DNA of 64,000 nt, taken from positions 992,001 through 1,056,000 of the forward strand of contig VWZW01004108.1 of the NCBI GenBank assembly GCA_013397115.1, written 5' to 3'. Positions 23,401 through 36,732 of the stretch are shown here, in pieces; position 1 is the stretch's first letter; each line of letters starts with the position of its first letter. A program made the translations under genes and the position numbers. This DNA comes from Edolisoma coerulescens. Taxonomy: Eukaryota; Chordata; Aves; Passeriformes; Campephagidae. The notes beneath the pieces were generated by a model, which did not search any database, had not been told where the DNA came from, and saw nothing but the letters and a program-made list of their open reading frames with translations.

Positions 23401-26400
23401 AGGGACATAAAATAAGATCTGTGACAAGCTGAACACATTTATTACACAAGAAGATATTGAAAATGAAGAAGTAACTACACAAGATATTAATCACTGACTG
23501 AATTCCAATCACTTGAACTTTACCAAGTAACAGATTTTAATTTTGGGGTGGGGAATTCTGTTTGGTGGGTTTGGATATTTTTTTAATAAAAATTATTTAT
23601 GGCACATCTAGTCACCAGCACTATCTTTTAAACAATCTGATTAGTATTTATGATAAGGCACTTGGGGATCGTGTCCTGATTTTAACTAGATTAGTCATCG
23701 AGTATTGGAGCAGTAAGAAGCACTAAAATGACTGGAAATACCTAGGACTTGTACTTAGCCCTGCGAAGCCAATGCTTGAATCAACGCCATTAAACACTTA
23801 CCTACCCTGCCCTTCTGAAATCAGTGGGCTTTAGACCTGTAAATAGATTTGACTTTCTAAGCATGATTGACAGAGGCAGTGAGAGTTTGAGACAATCAAG
23901 TTACCACATTTTTGCTGAGCTCCAGTGTCTCCCAGGCAGCAGGGTAAGAAAAGTGTCCGATTAACATCCGATTTCCATTACCTTGTGTCTGTGCCCAGCA
24001 TTCACACAGGACAGCTCCGCTGGAAATGCAAGCTACGTAACTTCTGGGAAAACAGTAGGTCTCTCCAGTGATGCCACCCTAAACATCAGAAGTGATTTAC
24101 ATCTTTTGGAAGCCCAAGAACTAAATCCAAAGATTTAAACATTTAAGGTCCTGCAGTGTCTGCTTTTTGACTCCTGGGCCCAGACCAGCACCTAGAACTA
24201 GAAGACAGATGCACACCCTGCCTGTGCAAGCCATGTCAGTGCCTCAAGAAATTTGACTGCACACTGAGTACAGAGTACTTGGCTGCAGTGCAGTGACCTC
24301 ACTGCAGATGCAGTGACCTCAAAGAAAGCACCAGGGAAATGTAGAAGGTTGGAGTAAGTTCAAAATCCCATGCACAAAAATACCTTCTCCACAGCTGTAG
24401 CAAAGAACTTTTTCACTCAGGTCGATAAGATATAAACGCAAATGAAAGCATAATTTAAAAATCAGTTCTGCAGTGTAGTTTTATCTATTTTGCTTGCAAT
24501 TACTTTACTAAGGAAATATTACTTTAAAAAGTCATGGTTTTGAGGATGTCTTCACCCCAGTAGCTTGCATCCTGAAATAATCAGTCTTGTTGCTCCTCAG
24601 CAATACATTCTAAAGTGAATAAAGCTGCTGAGACTAAACCTTTACATTTGTCAAATGGCAGTAGCCCATTTAGGACTACTTCTGTTCAGCTAGAAGATTC
24701 CTTTTACTTTCAGTACGATGCACACCAAATTCCTAATATAGCCTTTTGTAACAACAAACCCCCTTTGTCAAAGGTAATGATTAATGCTATTTTTCCAGCA
24801 ATCTTTGCTATTCTGTAAATTCCTAAGACCTTTTTAACCTTTCCATGGAATTCAAAAAGGAAAGCAGAATGGGGTGAGATTTTTCATTAGCAATATATAA
24901 AGTTAGAAATAGATGAGCCAAAGTGATTTGCAGCCTCGAGTCATTGTCATATATGTATCATAAAATCAGCAAAAAAAAAATAATCTCATGCCATTTTTGA
25001 TTCATTTAAATTTATTCCTTATTTTTCTCTTCAGTAGCCTTAGCTACCTACAATTTCCAAAGTATGGGAAACTTGTAGAACATTGTAAACTTTTTGGACA
25101 GCAGGTTTTTCCTAAATTTCATCCAACACTCATCTGAATTCATAAATCATTCACTTTTCTATTCACCCATGTCGGCAGGATGACCCCAGTCATTGTGTCT
25201 CAGGCTGGAAGCTGAACATTTTCATTCACAGTCAGTAGTTTAAAACGCTGTTTGCTCCAACTCTACTGATCTGCCTCTAAAGAGAACAACACTCAAGTGC
25301 AAGTACTGAAGTCGTGTTCCAACTGACAAAGAACTACTGAATATTTTGCAGCTAGTGCTGAGACAGTAAGGAAGTAAAGATGACAAAGACCACAAGGCAA
25401 CAGACTGCAAATCACTTGAGTCATATTTTGGGTGGTATATTATGGTAACCTATAAATAACTAATTGCATAAAATTGCTTTAGTTCCTAGATGGCAGCTTT
25501 AATTAAAAGCACCGAAGACATTTAGAAGTTTAGAAATGGATGGCATGTAATTTGCCCTTTTAACACCATAAAATGGTAATTAACCAATTTGATTCACTTC
25601 TTCCTATTAAAAGTTTTATGAGAATCGCAAGTTCCTTCTAAATACAGTTGTTCTTCAGCAGAAGGTGGCACTCTCTTTTATCCGTCCTCACCAGTAGTTG
25701 TAGATGTTTTTTTAAGAATTCTTCAGAAGTTTAATTAGAAGTTTTCTATATAGAATGCTCATTTGTAAGTTTTTAGCTGAGCAAAAAGTATAAAGTAGAA
25801 TTTCTAGAAGTGGGCAGCATATAGTTCTAGCTGCTCTTTATTGACACATTTGAAAAGAATATGTTCCCAAAAAAAAACTTCCCCTTAGAATGCAAGTGTG
25901 AGATATGATATGGGGTGAAAAAGAAAAAAAGAAAATATCTTACTAGGGAATTTACTATATTACTTTTAATCCATATTTTTTGCACTATAAGCTTAACTCC
26001 ATGAATGCTGAAATGCCAAAATTTCTAGACTGAATGATCATATGTATTTTGAATTTATACCTATGATAACTACACAAAAAGCAATCAGTTTGCTTTTTGA
26101 GTGCTATTAGCATTTTTGATGGTGTATGTAGGCGCACTAAGGCAGAGCTGTCAAGGGAAATAACCCTTTAACCAAAACCACTCTGGAGAGCAAATAACAG
26201 GAGAGATTATAGTCATCCTTTTGTGTTTATCATGGGTGTACCCAGCCCCTGTACTAATTATTATTTGTTGAAGAAAACAGTTATAAAAAGGAAAATTTTC
26301 CACATAGTCTTTCTAGTGATAATACTTAGTCACCACATTTGACAGCATTACCAGCAGTTAATTTTTAATGTTAGTTAACAGAATTCAAATGGTACTGATT

Positions 26401-28495
26401 AAAAGACCTCTGAGTGTTATAAATACTGTTCCAAAATGTCTGCATGTAAATGCACTGGAGATAGATCTTCATAAAAACTACTGTTTTACATTCAGGTACA
26501 AAATTCAACCCTAGGTAGGACATTCCCAGTGACTAAAATATGACCAAAACCAGTCCTTCAGCACAAGCATGTCACTCAGCAAGACTGATACTCAGCTCTG
26601 AGTCAAACAACAAGACTAAATCCTGGCACAGATTTATTTTGTCCTTACCAAGACATCAGTTTTTAATGAGGAATCTGTATGTAAGCAGGGTAAGTCTGTC
26701 ATTTGTGCAATAGGTCATAGGTCCCTTTAGTGCCCAAAGGCATCATCAGTTGGGCATAGAATTTAGTGCTACAGTTCCTTAAAAAAAGAAAAACAGAATC
26801 AGACTGAGAGCCTAAAACAAACTGCTTCTCCTCCTCTGAAAAAAAATTACCTTTCTTACTCACTCATGGGGTGAGCAGTGTTCCCACTTGCACTCAAGTG
26901 CAATTCGTTACCCTCAGCATGTGCATGTTTCCTCCCCCGGTTCCTCGCTGATTAAAGCACAATTGCTGGGCTGTGTGTGATTTGATTTTGCGTTACACTG
27001 TACATAGCAAAGGATTAAAAATAAGCTCTTGGAGTACAGATTATATGTAGCATCATGTAAGATGTGACAGGAGCATAATGAATCCAACTCTAATGAATAA
27101 ACTGGGAGAGTTTAGCCACAAATCTGTATTGTTTTCCAATGGATGCTTTATATAGGGTATTTGTTAAAAAGACTTAAATGCATAAGTAATTTTTTCAAGT
27201 AGGTAAAGTCGTGTTGTTTTACTGTAGAGTCATAAGCTCTGGGAGCAGTAGGTCATTGTTGAACATCTGTACACTGGTACTTGAAGAAACTGAGATCACA
27301 GGAAGTACCAGGAATTTAGTGCAAATATTGAAGACATGGGCTTGTTTATGCCATTGCACTGGCATATGTCCTTCCCTTACAGACAGGTTGCTTTTCTGCA
27401 ATGGCTGGAGAGCAACGTGAAGGCTAGAAACATTAAAAGAGCCTTGGTTTTCTTATATAGTCAGTGTTTGAAATCCATTCAACAGCACAGCTGAGTAGCT
27501 TTATTTCATTGCAGCATAATTTTTGATTTTTATATAATGGATGGTTTGCAGCCAACACAGCCATCTGTTCTCGGGGAAATTGCGCAAAACAGAAGATGCA
27601 CTTGCCCTAGTGACAGATCCTGGCCTTGTGTTATCTGTGGTGTGGATCTGATCCAGCTGAGAAGCAAAGCTCCTCCCTTACCGTGCAGCACCTCTCCTCT
27701 GCAAAGGCAGGCTCAGACACAGCATATGTGCTGCCCTTCCCACCCACATCAGGTTTCTCATTGCAGCTCTTGAACCACACTGGAAAGCAAATCAGATCCC
27801 ATCTAATATTGCTACATGATGCAGTATCAGTGAGATAGAGGTACAAGGGACCATCCCTTCCCAAAACTGGAACACACAGGTCACCCCCGACACCAAAACA
27901 AACCTCTTTGCTTCTCAGACTCACTCTTTACCTCAGCTCACCTTCAAACCTTCAGCCTTTTGGGTTTGGACTTCTCAGAAACAGATGACAGCCGGGAGCT
28001 TGCCAGTCATTCTGGAGTTTCCAAAGGCACAGTTACTTTCTAATTAAAGACTGAAGGGAGCCAGTATCAAGGAGTCACGATTTATGAGCTCGCAGGCTGG
28101 CAGGGAGTCAGGCTCTGAGACTGTCAGCTCCTCCTTTAGCCTTTTTATAACCTCCCAGTTTTCCCCAGCTGAGCCATCCAGCCCCCACCAGATGATTTCA
28201 GTTCCCCAGGTGACATCTGTCCTGCAGAACCTTCAACCATCTCACATAATGAGGAGATGTAGTCTAGCCCTGTACCTTGGGCACTTAGCAGTCCATGGGC
28301 ACTTTTTGTCCTGGATGGAGGAGGTGACAGGATGGTGAATACCCTCCTATATCAGCAGTTCACAGCCAGATGGATACTTTGCATTGGCAATTTAAATTAG
28401 TTTCAACTTCCAACACTGTGCTGGTAACCTGAGAGCTGGATGCAGTAGGAGTGTTACACACCGAAGTTAACTGCTGTGGCTTTTGGATTTTTTAT

Positions 28496-28539
28496 GTGAT
28501 GATACCCTCAGAACTTTGTGATCATACCCTCAGACCTTT
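28496..28539. repeat. Imperfect 22-bp tandem duplication
   Basis: Two adjacent 22-bp copies, gtgatgataccctcagaact.. and gtgatcataccctcagacct.., with two mismatches. Confidence 0.75.
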
Positions 28540-29900
28540 TCAAGGTGCCTGACCATCACCTGCAGTGAAGAGGCACCTCAGAAGCAGTCATGGGCAATTT
28601 GTCTTGTGAGCCTGCCCCCGGGTTTTAACACTGCAAGGGAAAGCCTATTACACTCAGTTATGTATGCAGCTCAAACTCAATCCCCAGGCATTTTCAGCTG
28701 CCAGGTAAAGATATATTTAGGGGCTTGGGGAGACCGTCCCCCACTTTTCCCAGCCTCATGGGAGATGCATGTTCTGTGTCAGGGCTTCCTGGTCCTCCCT
28801 CTGCCCCCCAAAGTGCTTAATCTCCCTTTCCCCCAGCTGTAACTGCTCCTATATATTAAAAAAAAGCCCCTTAACTATAAGGAGATGGGGTTGGAAGCTG
28901 AAGAAATTCAGTTTGGGGCTATTTTTCTTTTTTAATGGCATGTGGAACTGCTGTGTGGGATTCTAAACTGGCCTGCAGACAGGCGTTTTGTAAACTTAGA
29001 GTACATGCAGCCTTCAGTTGTGCTAAATGCAGGGGACAAAAATCAAGAACCATATAAGCCACTGTCCAAACCATCTGTTCAAGTCCTCTGCCTTTCATTT
29101 CTGTGTAGCAGAACATAAATCCATTATTAAAATAGCTTGGCTGTGCACAGCAGCTGCTATAATTGCAAAGTTATGCAACTTTAAATGGGAAATTATGAAG
29201 TAGTTTAAAGCAAGAAATTGAGCGGTTTTGGTAGAAAGGATTTCACAAGTCTAACATGAATAGAAGTGCTCTTCTAGTTACATTTTCAATATTTGAAGGA
29301 AATAAGATCTTACTTACAGTTCAAATTGAATGCAGGAAGAACTGCAGGGGAGCTGTTAGACTGGGGCATCACATGGCTGGGCATGAATTGTGGCATGGCT
29401 GTCCCAAAGCGGCTGGTGGGAGACAGCAAACCTTCCATTCCTCAGTTTCCCCACTGGAATACAGAGGACCATGACCTTTCAGAGCCCTGGCATTTGAGTT
29501 CCATCCCTCCTGTGCAGTGCAGTGCTGCAGGAGCTGTTGCAGATTCAGGAGTGGGAGAACGGCCCCAGCTCCTGCTGGTGACCACAGCTGTCATGAGCCT
29601 GGTCCCAGTGCAGAACCATCATTTTGGGCAGCACTGCGCTGTGGTACATCCTGCAGCACAGCTGCTCTTTCTACCTGCTGAGCAGAGCCTGGTCTGTACC
29701 ATTTGTGTGTACAGACCCTATCAGAACAGGTCTCTTTGGCCTTCTGTGGATGTTTCTTCCTTGCTCAGACACTCTCATCATTCAGAGAGTACAGCAATTT
29801 AAAAATTGTCTCTGCATAAGAACGAAGAAAGTGAAATGAAAATGAAGAAAAATCAACTGTAAGATAAGTTTTTAGAAAAGCTAATCTTGCCCACTTTGTG

Positions 29901-29986
29901 ATAGACATGAAGTTATTGAAGAGCCTTGTTCTATGTATGTAAAATAGACATGAAGTTATTGAAGAGCCTTGTTCTATGTATGTAAA
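29901..29986. repeat. Perfect 43-bp tandem duplication
   Basis: Copy one 29901-29943 and copy two 29944-29986 are identical; both begin atagacatgaagttattg and end ctatgtatgtaaa. Perfect identity suggests a recent event, an assembly artefact, or a length-polymorphic minisatellite. Confidence 0.95.
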
Positions 29987-30255
29987 ATTACATTACAAGC
30001 AAAGCCTCTGCTGTTTTGTTTTGTTTCATCCTCATATCTTCCCTCTTTCTCTTTAAGTCAAAGCCAGTCTGATAGATGGGTATGAACTTTCCATATACAG
30101 TTTGTATAAGCCTCAAATGGTAATGGAGGGGGAAGTAATACTTTTTTAAATCAGCAGATTTTCCGAGTCTAAGAAGACAGGAAACATTTTAAGCTCATAT
30201 TTTTTAATCAAGATAATGCCACTATTAACACTTTTCACCCTTCCCCTTCATCCAG

Positions 30256-30410
30256 GTATCACTGTAGATAAACACGGATTTATTTACTTCGTTGATGGTA
30301 CAATGATACGGAAAATTGATGAGAATGGTGTGATCACAACAATTATAGGTTCAAATGGCCTCACATCAACCCAACCATTGAGCTGTGACTCTGGGATGGA
30401 CATCACTCAG
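30256..30410 (+). CDS. TENM1: TENM1 coding exon 8 of window (NHL repeat)
   Basis: Exon of 155 nt, acceptor cccttcatccag, donor CAG|gtagac. It completes Gly-434 and ends on a full codon (Gln-485). Sequence: ITVDKHGFIYFVDGTMIRKI, DENGVITTIIGSNG, LSCDSGMDITQ. With the preceding SLNSPRG this makes a complete NHL repeat (PRGITVD..GFIYFVD...IRKID). It is AT-rich in coding use: 20 of its 51 complete codons end in G or C, unlike exons 9 and 10. The donor is weak at +4 to +6 (gac) and faces an 18-kb intron. Reading past the donor stays open for 70 more codons to a TGA at 30621-30623, with an AATAAA at 30759-30764; see findings. Confidence 0.97.
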
Positions 30411-30620
30411 GTAGACACCTCGTTTTTATGTGTTGTCACTTTTATATACATTGTCGAGACCGATCACTTACTTTCTTGTACCAAGATTGTGTATCAAATA
30501 TGCTGGATGAGTCAGATAATTCTGAATGGCGCAGTATGGAGTAGTTCTTCCACTCACATGATTATTTTAAGGTATGTGAATGTGAAACCACACTTGATGT
30601 TTTTCCCAGGAGATGGCCTG

Positions 30621-30764
30621 TGAATGTACAGAGGGGCTTAGGTAAAGAATACAAACTACTTTAGAAAGTTGCTTGCTACTGTGAGATCTTCTAAGAAGTC
30701 AATCAGAAGTTTAAAGCGCTTTCCTTTAGTTCAGCATTCGGACTGATTTGCTTGAACTAATAAA
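30621..30764 (+). promoter_or_regulatory. Possible intronic stop and polyadenylation signal
   Basis: If the exon 8 donor is not used, the teneurin frame stays open for 70 codons to TGA at 30621-30623, and a canonical AATAAA lies at 30759-30764. This would end the protein inside the propeller. No downstream GU-rich element was confirmed; AATAAA is common in AT-rich DNA. Confidence 0.25.
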
Positions 30765-31491
30765 CAGAAAAAAATAGATATTCTGTTTACATCTAAATCT
30801 GTTCTAAGTCATGGAGGAACATTACAGTAAGTAATTACACCGCAGCAGTATTGTGGTGAAGCTATTGCATTTCAGTTTCTCAAAATGCTTTTCAGTTCTT
30901 ATGTTAAGAGCATGGTAAAACAAATAGGAATAAAAGAACTTACCACATCTCTAGTTTATGCTAAAAAAGAAATATGGATAATCAAAGAGAAATGGTACTC
31001 TTGACTAGTCAGTGAGCCACACTTACAGGCAGCACAAGGACGGACTTGGCCTTTGCCAAGAAATAATTGAATTAATCAGCTTCAAAACAGGGGAGAAGCT
31101 GTACTTGAAAAAATCTTGAGGCGTTCAGGTGACATACTAAGCTATTATGGACTGTGTAGGCTAATAACCAGGATCAGGTTAACTCTTCATTTCATTTTCT
31201 CCCTGCCCTTTCCTCCGTCCTTCACAACTGGAAAATCACAGTTAAAATACAATGCGTAACAGTGATGAGAGCTTGTTGCTTGTTTCCAAGTAGATTTTGA
31301 GTAATAGCAAATGACTGTGGTCTTGCATTCACATACCTGAAGAAAGTGGGGTCAATGAATTGGGTAGTTCTTATCAAATTTCACAGGGTCAAATGAAGGG
31401 ATCTAATGCTGCTTTCACAGAAGCACTTGGGGGTTTTATTACTAGAATCAGAACAGTAAAATACATCTGTACTCCATTTCACATGTCACCA

Positions 31492-31725
31492 AATCACAGA
31501 ATTCTTACGGTTGGAAGGGACCTCTGGAGATCACCCAATCCAACTCCCCACCAAGGCAGGGTCACCTGGAGCAGGTGACACAGGAATGCATCTGGGGGGG
31601 GTTGGGTGTCTCCAGAGAGGGAGACTCCACAACCTCCCTAGGCAGCTGTTCCCGTGCTCTGCCACACTCAACATAAAGAATTTCTTCTTTGTGTTGAGAT
31701 GAAACTGCTTGTGCTTTTGTGTGTT
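31492..31725 (-). mobile_element. CR1 LINE fragment (3' end, antisense)
   Basis: Begins aatcacagaattcttacggt then ttggaagggacctctggaga, the reverse complement of the 3' end of CR1 retrotransposons. Internal words (gcagggtcacctggagcagg, gggagactccacaacctccc, gctgttcccgtgctctgcca) follow CR1 order from memory of the consensus. It is 5'-truncated, as is usual, and too short to encode anything. Confidence 0.9.
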
Positions 31726-34444
31726 TAGTGTTTCAGTGGACCCTGTGTGTTCACAAATGTGGGTAGGGGAACCTCAACCTCCGTGTTCCCAGTTCTAGGA
31801 CAGACAGGCCTTTGTATTCTCTCGGGTCCAGTTGATGTGTAATTATTTCATATGAAGTGGAACAGGGTCAACTGACTTAGTTGTTCTAAACTCAAGCTTA
31901 AATTAGCCTGGTAATTGTTTTAAGATTATACAGCTTCTGGGCACCTTGGCTCCTGCTCTGGCCCCTCTCCTTGAGGCCAGCCAGTCCTGCAGGTGCCGAG
32001 CAGGAGCTGACAGCCAGCAGCATTCCCGCTCCACTGCTGCCCACCAGCTGGCAGGAGTGATGCTTCATGGAACCCACAGCTGCCTGGAGCACATTTACTT
32101 GCTTCTTGGATACATCTAACAACTGCCTGGGGCATCCATAACCAGATTAGGTATCTCTAAGGTCAGGGAAGGGTGCCAAGTGCAGCGTCTGCTCCCTGCC
32201 TTCTCCTTCTGGATCTGCACTCTCAGGCTGTACAAATAATTGCTTTATTTGCCTAACGTAATATGTGCTGTGTATTTGTGTTCAAATTTTTGCTGATTTT
32301 GCTCAGTAAGAAAATGTCTCACTAAATCTCAAATAGTGAGTTTTAATAGTTTTCATTTCCTTTCAAAAAATGCAACTACCCGTTAGCAAATAAGTCTCAG
32401 CAGGGGGTCTGGCAAATATAGAAATAAAATTATTTATTTATTAAATTAAAACTAACTTTTAAAAGTAAACGTTTTGGGCTGAAATCAAATGTGCTAAATT
32501 TGTAAAGTAGATTTAAATAGCCCTAAAATCCTAGTTCTTCATAGGCTGGCTACTTGCTAGAAACAGGTTTCGTTTTTAGCTCACCCTACAACATAGTTCC
32601 AGTGCCGTGGAGGATGGGCTTCTGCAAAGTCATAGGTAAGAAAAAAGATGTCATAGAGCAAATCATTCTTCATTCATCTGGGGTAGGGTCTCCTTTTCTT
32701 AGAAGCAGGAATAAACACTTTTTTTTTTTTCTATGAACACTCCAGATGCTTCCATGCTGCAGCACCTAGAGGAAAGTATTCCTGCACATTTCTCAAAATT
32801 TTTTGATTTTGTCAGCGTTCTGGGAAACTAAGATATGGTTTTACCCCATAAATTGACATAGTCTTCAATTAAATTGTGAATGCATGACAGTAAATATTCA
32901 AAAAAACCATAACAAATTATGGCATATAATCCTGTCCCTAAAAAGTGGCCAGTCTCATTTTCTAAGGATAGCAATACTATATAATTTTCTCTATAATTTT
33001 TCAGTGGTAAGTGGGGTCACATTGTGGACACTCTGCAACATAGAGCCTTTGGAAGCATTTCTTGTTTGGAGGATTTGTTTTGTGGGGGTTTAAGTAAACC
33101 TCTTTATGGAATTTTTTTTTTTTAAATCCACACCTTTGAGGTTTTTCACATACACAGTAAATCACAGACATGAAATAAATGCCGAGAATGCATGTTCTGA
33201 AAAGTAACTGTATCAAATTTGTTCAATCATCCTCTTCCAAAATTGTTGCTGATAACCAGAAAACCTTATGGAATAATCACATCCCCTTGAAGTCAAGTAT
33301 CTTAATCCAGAATTATATCAATGAAAATAAGGGAATGATATTTTCACTTAGAAACAAGAGTATATCCTTGCAAGACTGCTGAGTTTATTCCAGAATGGCA
33401 TAAACATAAATGAAAAATGAATTTGGCCCATCTCCACTTAAATTAGTTTTTGGCTAAGTTACAAATGGCATTTAAATCAAGAGAATGTGGGTTGCTCACA
33501 AATTGGGTGTTTAGAGAGACTTATGAAATAGGTTAATAAAATCATTTCTCAAAGCTAAATTTGTTCTGACAGTAAAATCAACAACTTGCCCAAAATCAGT
33601 ATTTCTTAATTTACTGAAGTACAAAAATGTACTCTTGGAGTAAATACATAGAGTAACTGTCCATTGCAAACATCACAATAAATGACAAGCTTTCACTTTA
33701 AGGCATTCACTTTAATAAATGGGTTTATTATGAAAGGGTTTAACCATTTATTCCAATATCAGTTTTCATGGTATTATTCTTAGTAATCGTTATGTGTTTG
33801 TTATTTACCACCTTCTTCTTAAGCACAGTATTCTGCATTCATAACCAGGGGAGGGAAGGACAGCTGGGGCTGAAAAGATTATATGTTGTGGCAAATAAAT
33901 GACCAAGCTCCGACTACTTACTTTGATCTCATACTTCACTGGGGGGATGTTAATCTGAATTTAGAAGGAAAGGGATACTCAGTTGAAGTGTTTATATGGT
34001 ACACTAGCATTCTAAGTACTGTTTCAGCCTGTACAGAACTTGGATGACTTTTCTTCTCTGCACAGATCATTCGTGTTCTTCGATCACAGTGTTCTTGGAT
34101 TAGTTAATAGAGAGAGAAAATCTAAAGAAAATGGCTCTTCAGACTATGCATGTGAATATCTAAGTGTATGTGCTCAACACTCACTGTTGATGCCAGGACC
34201 TCAGCAGAGACCTACTGGTCATGAGCCACAACAGGAGTGCCAAGGGAAGGGACTAGGATGGAGAAAGAAAAGAAATGGGATCATCTCTTGGCTTTGGGCT
34301 GGATCCTCGTCTAGACCAGAGGCCTCTCTAGATGCTTTTTATCTCACATGTACACACTCTCTTTGTGTTTGTACATCCCTAGGGTACACTGACATTTTTT
34401 AGCCTGGTTATTGATAGCAAATGAGAGCACCTTGTGTGGGTATG

Positions 34445-34467
34445 TGTCTGTCTGTCTGTCTGTCTGT
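34445..34467. repeat. (TGTC)n microsatellite
   Basis: Five complete TGTC units (34445-34464) plus a partial unit. Likely length-polymorphic. Confidence 0.9.
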
Positions 34468-36662
34468 ATTCTTTTCCTCTTAAAAGCTTGGCCCAATTTC
34501 AAACAAATTTGTAGAGAAACACTCGCCTTCACAGCAATTAAATTCCTACATGTTCCATAAAAAATATTAATCCAGTTGGAGGACAGAGACCTAAAGTGCC
34601 CTTTCAAAAGGAAATATTGCAGCATAAGCTTTCTTTTATTAAACTCCAGAGATTCCACTCGGGATGTAATAAATGCCCCATTCACTGGAAAACTTCATTT
34701 CACACTTGGATCTTATTAAACTCCCAAGTCAGTCAGCCATGCGACAGAAGTCCTTAGGAAACCAGACTTCATCAGATCCAGTGTTCTTGGAAGTTATATT
34801 GACGTTGTGGGAGTTTTTGTGTGAAAGTAAAAACACTACAGCTCATCTTGAGTGATAAGCTTTGCTCCTCTGCCTCCATTGCTACAATGAAAGCTGAGGA
34901 GAGAATTAGCAGATATTTCTACCATCTTGCAATTTCATCCTATATCTTTCCTCCCATGAGAAATATGTGGGCTGAATTTCCACTGCTCCAAACCAAAAGT
35001 CATTTATATCTGTGTGAGTGGCTGCAGATATTATTTGGGAGCTGTTTAAACCAGTCTCGAGCACAGTCACTGCAAATACAGAGACCAGACATTTGTAAGT
35101 CAACAGAAAATGAATCCCAAGAGCTTTTTCTTCACCTGTAACCATGGCCTTGTTCTCGTGCTTATGTCAGTCCCACTAGGCATGAGTCTGTGCCAAAGCA
35201 ATAGCTCCGACCTGATTGATGATGTTAATAACTGTCACTGCTGTGTTCCAAAATGAAAGGTCTGGTCTGAAGACTTTTTCTTGACATTTGCACTTCATCA
35301 GCCTTTGTTCAGCAGTTCTTCACGTGAGGGAACCATCTATATTGTGTTGCCTCACATAAACTTCAGTGACAGTGCAAAATGTTTTGCTCCCTTATAAAAA
35401 TGTGGCAGTGTTACTTACGTAGGCAATTTGCTTGCACAGGTCACATTAAAAGGCAGATTTCTAGAACAGGGTTTAAAGGCGACCCATGCGTGGCAGGAAT
35501 GTCGTGTCCTGGACAGCCTGCTTTGAATGATGGGGAGAGGGGAGAGGGCAATAAGTAATGCTGTTGATGACCTACTTGAAACAGTGAAGTGAGAGACAGA
35601 CTGCTGGGAAGCAGGAGTAAAGATGAGCAGAATTGCTTGAAAATGTATTAGATATCTCAAAAATGCAAACGCTGACATTGCTCCCACAGTCACAAGTGCT
35701 GCAGGCTCTCCCCAGCAGCATCTGCACAGACACAATATGCTTCAGTGGCATTGTGGAAGCCTTTTGAGCAGAACAAAAAGCTCCCAGGACATGGTGACCT
35801 CGCTTGAAAGCAGCAATGAGGGTCTGCTCATCCAAGCAAGCACAGCCTGAACAGAACTTTCACTGGCTACGTTTGCAGGAAGGAAAGAAAAATGGGAAAG
35901 ACAAAAATGTGATCTGATGACCGGGTGAGAACAGGGGGACTGAACTGCCAGCACAAAACCAAATTGATTCTAGACTGAAGTACTTTTAAGCCAGGTTGAG
36001 AGTAGAATATTGCAGAGCAACTGGAGGATTACATGGGGCTGATTAATTAATTAGTATTCCGGGTCAGAATACACGCTATTCCTTTAGGTGTTTCTCTTAG
36101 TACCTGACATTATAAACTGCATTCTTGCAAAAGCAGAAAGAACAAAAGGCATCTTTTAACGCTAGATGCATAATATTCTGATTGTGCCATCAGAAAGGAA
36201 CGACTTTGTTTTCATTGTAGCAAAGTATTGAAAAACTACTCCTGCTCTTCCCTTCCTTTTAGTTCTCTACCTGTGTCTTCTGATACATTCTTCTAGCTGT
36301 GTGTAATTAATGCAGCATAAATATTCCAAATTGCTGAACTGCCTTTTTCTGTGATTTGCAGAAACACATCTTATATGTATTTGTGAAATTGCTGAACAAA
36401 AGCACACAAAGCAGAAGTAACAATTTATAGACCCTTTTATTTTATTCATGGTCTTCCCTTACAGAAGACTTTCAGAGCTTTTTTCTTTTTAGAAAAGAAC
36501 TTTATTATTTTTTCTGGGTCTTGCTGGATGAAGGAGCCCACGAAAGCTGCTATTTTTTTTTCCAAAATAGAGTCATCTTGTTCTCTGGCTCTTTTACTCT
36601 GCTGCTTAATTTCATGTTCTTTCTTCTCTGGCTTTGCTGGAGTACCAGAAAAGATAACTAGA

Positions 36663-36732
36663 GTGGAAGTCATGGCCCCAGCAAAGTCAGCAACTGTTTT
36701 GCCACTGACTTCAGTGGAACCAGGACTTCACC
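36663..36732. mobile_element. Degenerate palindromic MITE-like element
   Basis: About 70 bp with opposite-facing halves: gtggaagtcatggcccca... and ...gaaccaggacttcacc, with central gccactgacttcagtgg. It resembles a dispersed amniote hairpin element whose consensus (from memory) pairs GGTGAAATCCTGGCCCC with its reverse complement around TTGACTTCAATGG. The family name is not certain. Confidence 0.5.

Larger units (their letters stand above)
20469..30255 (+). other. TENM1 intron between exons 7 and 8
   Basis: 9787 nt, GT..AG. Contains AT-rich blocks that look slow-evolving (about 21290-21620 and 26990-27200, with several TAATTA-type words), a 22-bp imperfect duplication (28496-28539), a 43-bp perfect duplication (29901-29986), and two short relics related to the GAAATCAGTGGG amniote repeats (21143-21163, 23817-23846). 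GC-richer stretches at about 27540-28340 and 29330-29770 have open frames with no recognisable protein. Confidence 0.85.

Noticed and set aside
29293..29802. 169-codon open frame on the plus strand before exon 8
   Set aside because: Residue order looks random, it is not in a family known to me, and it ends well before the exon 8 acceptor.
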